Source of the DNA: Thiorhodovibrio litoralis
GTDB taxonomy: Bacteria > Pseudomonadota > Gammaproteobacteria > Chromatiales > Chromatiaceae
Assembly: GCF_033954455.1 (NCBI RefSeq)
Contig: NZ_CP121473.1
Span: 1,722,501 to 1,786,500 of the forward strand
DNA: 64,000 nucleotides
Reading direction: 5' to 3'
A program made the translations under genes and the position numbers. Positions 62,977 to 64,000 of the stretch are shown in pieces. Every line of letters begins with the position of its first letter. Position 1 is the stretch's first letter. Under the pieces are notes generated by a model. That model was not told where the DNA came from. It ran no database searches and saw only the letters and a program-made list of their open reading frames with translations.

Positions 62977-63032
62977 TTGGCTTGGTGGGGTTGGCTTGGT
63001 GGGGTGGGATTGGTGGGGTGGGATTGGTTTAG
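62977..63032. repeat. 14-bp G-rich tandem repeat
   Basis: Four 14-bp units at 62977-62990, 62991-63004, 63005-63018 and 63019-63032 follow TTGGCTTGGTGGGG, then TGGGATTGGTGGGG. The plus strand has many GG and GGGG runs and could form a G-quadruplex. It lies between the NifX-like gene and the upstream small gene and reaches the latter's stop codon. Confidence 0.8.
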
Positions 63033-63451
63033 TGGCCGTTGGGACGGTCGTCGTTGGCTTGGCCCCGTCTGAGGCTCTCGGCCCAGTCTTCCATCGCGGT
63101 GTTGGCGATGGGCATGGGGGTTTCCATAAAGCTGATCATAAATCCGTTGGTGGTCTCCGCCACGCCGATGGAGCGCGGGCGCACGGCCAGGGCTTCAGGG
63201 CAGGGCAGGGCAAGGCCGAAGCAGAAGATGATGTTTTTCGCGGCCAGGATGTCGCTGTCGATCTGACCTTCTGGCAGGCGGCAGGTATGGGCGTAGTGAT
63301 CGAAAACGGCGATGAAATGCGCGCAGCGGTGGGCCTCGATGCGCTCGTGCAGGTAGTCGCAGATGGCGTCGACCGAGTCGAAGTCGGTCTCATCGCGGCC
63401 GATTTCCATCACAAAGAGCGGATATTTTTCGAACAATAACTGGTTTTTCAT
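63029..63451 (-). CDS. Small conserved protein, DUF6858-like
   Basis: This is a 140-residue protein. ATG 63451 begins KNQLLFEKYPLFVMEI, and the middle FIAVFDHYAHTCRLPEGQI, AAKNIIFCFG and LAVRPRSIGVAE segments look strongly conserved. I associate these with DUF6858, but I cannot confirm this without a search. Cysteines in the FCFG and LPCPEA segments may matter. The upstream frame to 63718 overlaps the transporter gene antisense-free but has no homology. It sits between the TDT transporter and the NifX-like gene, with gaps of 77 and 70 bases. Confidence 0.75.
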   Translation of the reverse strand: MKNQLLFEKYPLFVMEIGRDETDFDSVDAICDYLHERIEAHRCAHFIAVFDHYAHTCRLPEGQIDSDILAAKNIIFCFGLALPCPEALAVRPRSIGVAETTNGFMISFMETPMPIANTAMEDWAESLRRGQANDDRPNGH

Positions 63452-63528
63452 CGCCTGTGTGCGTCCTGCTCCCGGGAGAGCGCTTTGACAGCCGGCAGCT
63501 TCAAGAGCGGTTGTTTGGGGAATGGTGT

Positions 63529-63999
63529 TTAAACATGCGGCATGCAGATCTGCTTGGCGCCGATGGCCTGCGCGGTGCGAAACAGCAAGAAGAGCACTAC
63601 TAGAGTGACGGCCGCGAGCAGTACCCAGCCAATGATGGCGAAGGTCTGCAGGCCGGTCAGTTCGTACATCATTAGGGTTGCGATGGTGATCGCCGCGAGC
63701 GGGAAGGAGTAAGCCCACCAGGACAGGTAGAACTGAATGCGCAGGAAACGCCCGATCTGCGTCGCCAGCAGCAGGGTGAGAAAAAGCCCGCTGTAGTAGA
63801 GGATGCGGGCGAAGGCATCCGGACTGCCGGCTTCCATCAGTCCGCTCAGGCGCGCGTAGGCGATAAAGCCGACCGCAGGCGGGGCGATGAGAATGAACAA
63901 GGTCGGCATCAGCCGCTCCGGCAGCGGGTGATGAAATAACATGCGATAGATGATGATGGTGAGCAGCACCAGCCAGAACAGCATGCCGATGCTGAAGAA
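63529..63999 (-). CDS. TDT-family transporter, TehA/SSU1-like (5' end outside window)
   Basis: This is the C-terminal part of a multi-pass membrane protein. The visible 157 residues hold at least four hydrophobic segments. FHHPLPERLMPTLFILIAPPAVGFIAY is a strong signature of the tellurite-resistance/dicarboxylate transporter family, followed by FYLSWWAYSFPLAAITIAT. The frame is open to the window edge, reading FFSIG before the internal ATG at 63984. Family members move C4-dicarboxylates, sulfite or other anions. In a sulfur oxidiser sulfite export is plausible, but the substrate is not known. Confidence 0.88.
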   Translation of the reverse strand, partial: FFSIGMLFWLVLLTIIIYRMLFHHPLPERLMPTLFILIAPPAVGFIAYARLSGLMEAGSPDAFARILYYSGLFLTLLLATQIGRFLRIQFYLSWWAYSFPLAAITIATLMMYELTGLQTFAIIGWVLLAAVTLVVLFLLFRTAQAIGAKQICMPHV

Positions 64000-64000
64000 G

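Overview
The window is a GC-rich, gene-dense bacterial chromosome segment. Its content fits a gammaproteobacterium of the order Chromatiales, such as a purple sulfur bacterium or close relative. Supporting signs are the gammaproteobacterial block aroA-cmk-rpsA-ihfB, cmoA-cmoB, hemE next to uvrD, divergent comF and bioB, a sulfide:quinone-oxidoreductase-like flavoprotein, fbp, and a TDT-family transporter. The genus assignment is inference. No photosynthesis genes, rRNA, tRNA, CRISPR array, prophage or insertion sequence were recognised.

Layout. 0-3 kb: end of tex, grxD, rnt and a secreted protein. 3-9.4 kb: the aroA-cmk-rpsA-ihfB block, an SQR-like flavoprotein and a lipoprotein. 9.4-12.5 kb: rpsF-rpsR-rplI and two membrane proteins. 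12.6-18.4 kb: hemE and uvrD (divergent), an orphan TRAP binding protein and hemW. 18.5-19.2 kb: a toxin-antitoxin pair whose toxin is frameshifted. 19.3-23 kb: mfd. 23-29.8 kb: a biotin operon bioB-F-H-C-D on the minus strand, divergent from comF, with a perfect BirA-type operator between them. 30-34 kb: an RRM protein, pyk, a frameshifted alpha/beta hydrolase and dapB. 34.3-43 kb: a YciK-like SDR with ubiG, uppP, a 948-residue Glu/Pro-rich SPOR-like protein with apbE, a DegQ-like lipoprotein protease and dacB. 43.2-49.5 kb: fbp, folK, a sugar aminotransferase, ilvD and an SH3-domain protein. 49.5-55.5 kb: argD-argF, a retropepsin-like protease, an acetolactate-synthase-like enzyme with an unusual Cys cluster, and a hemerythrin-like protein. 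55.5-62.4 kb: ppk1, cmoA-cmoB, a MNT nucleotidyltransferase with a truncated partner, crcB-DUF190 and serS. 62.6-64 kb: a minus-strand set of a TDT transporter (cut by the window end), a small conserved protein and a NifX-like protein.

Most genes are housekeeping: biotin, arginine, branched-chain amino acids, aromatic amino acids, lysine, heme, tRNA modification and DNA repair. The less ordinary material is (1) the BirA operator, (2) several short tandem repeats with units of 14, 15, 18 or 24 bp at gene ends and between genes, (3) low-complexity additions to bioF, bioH, bioC, ppk1 and the 948-residue protein, (4) two single-site frameshifts, (5) a DnaA-box-like cluster upstream of fbp, and (6) enzyme homologues lacking expected catalytic residues or carrying new insertions.
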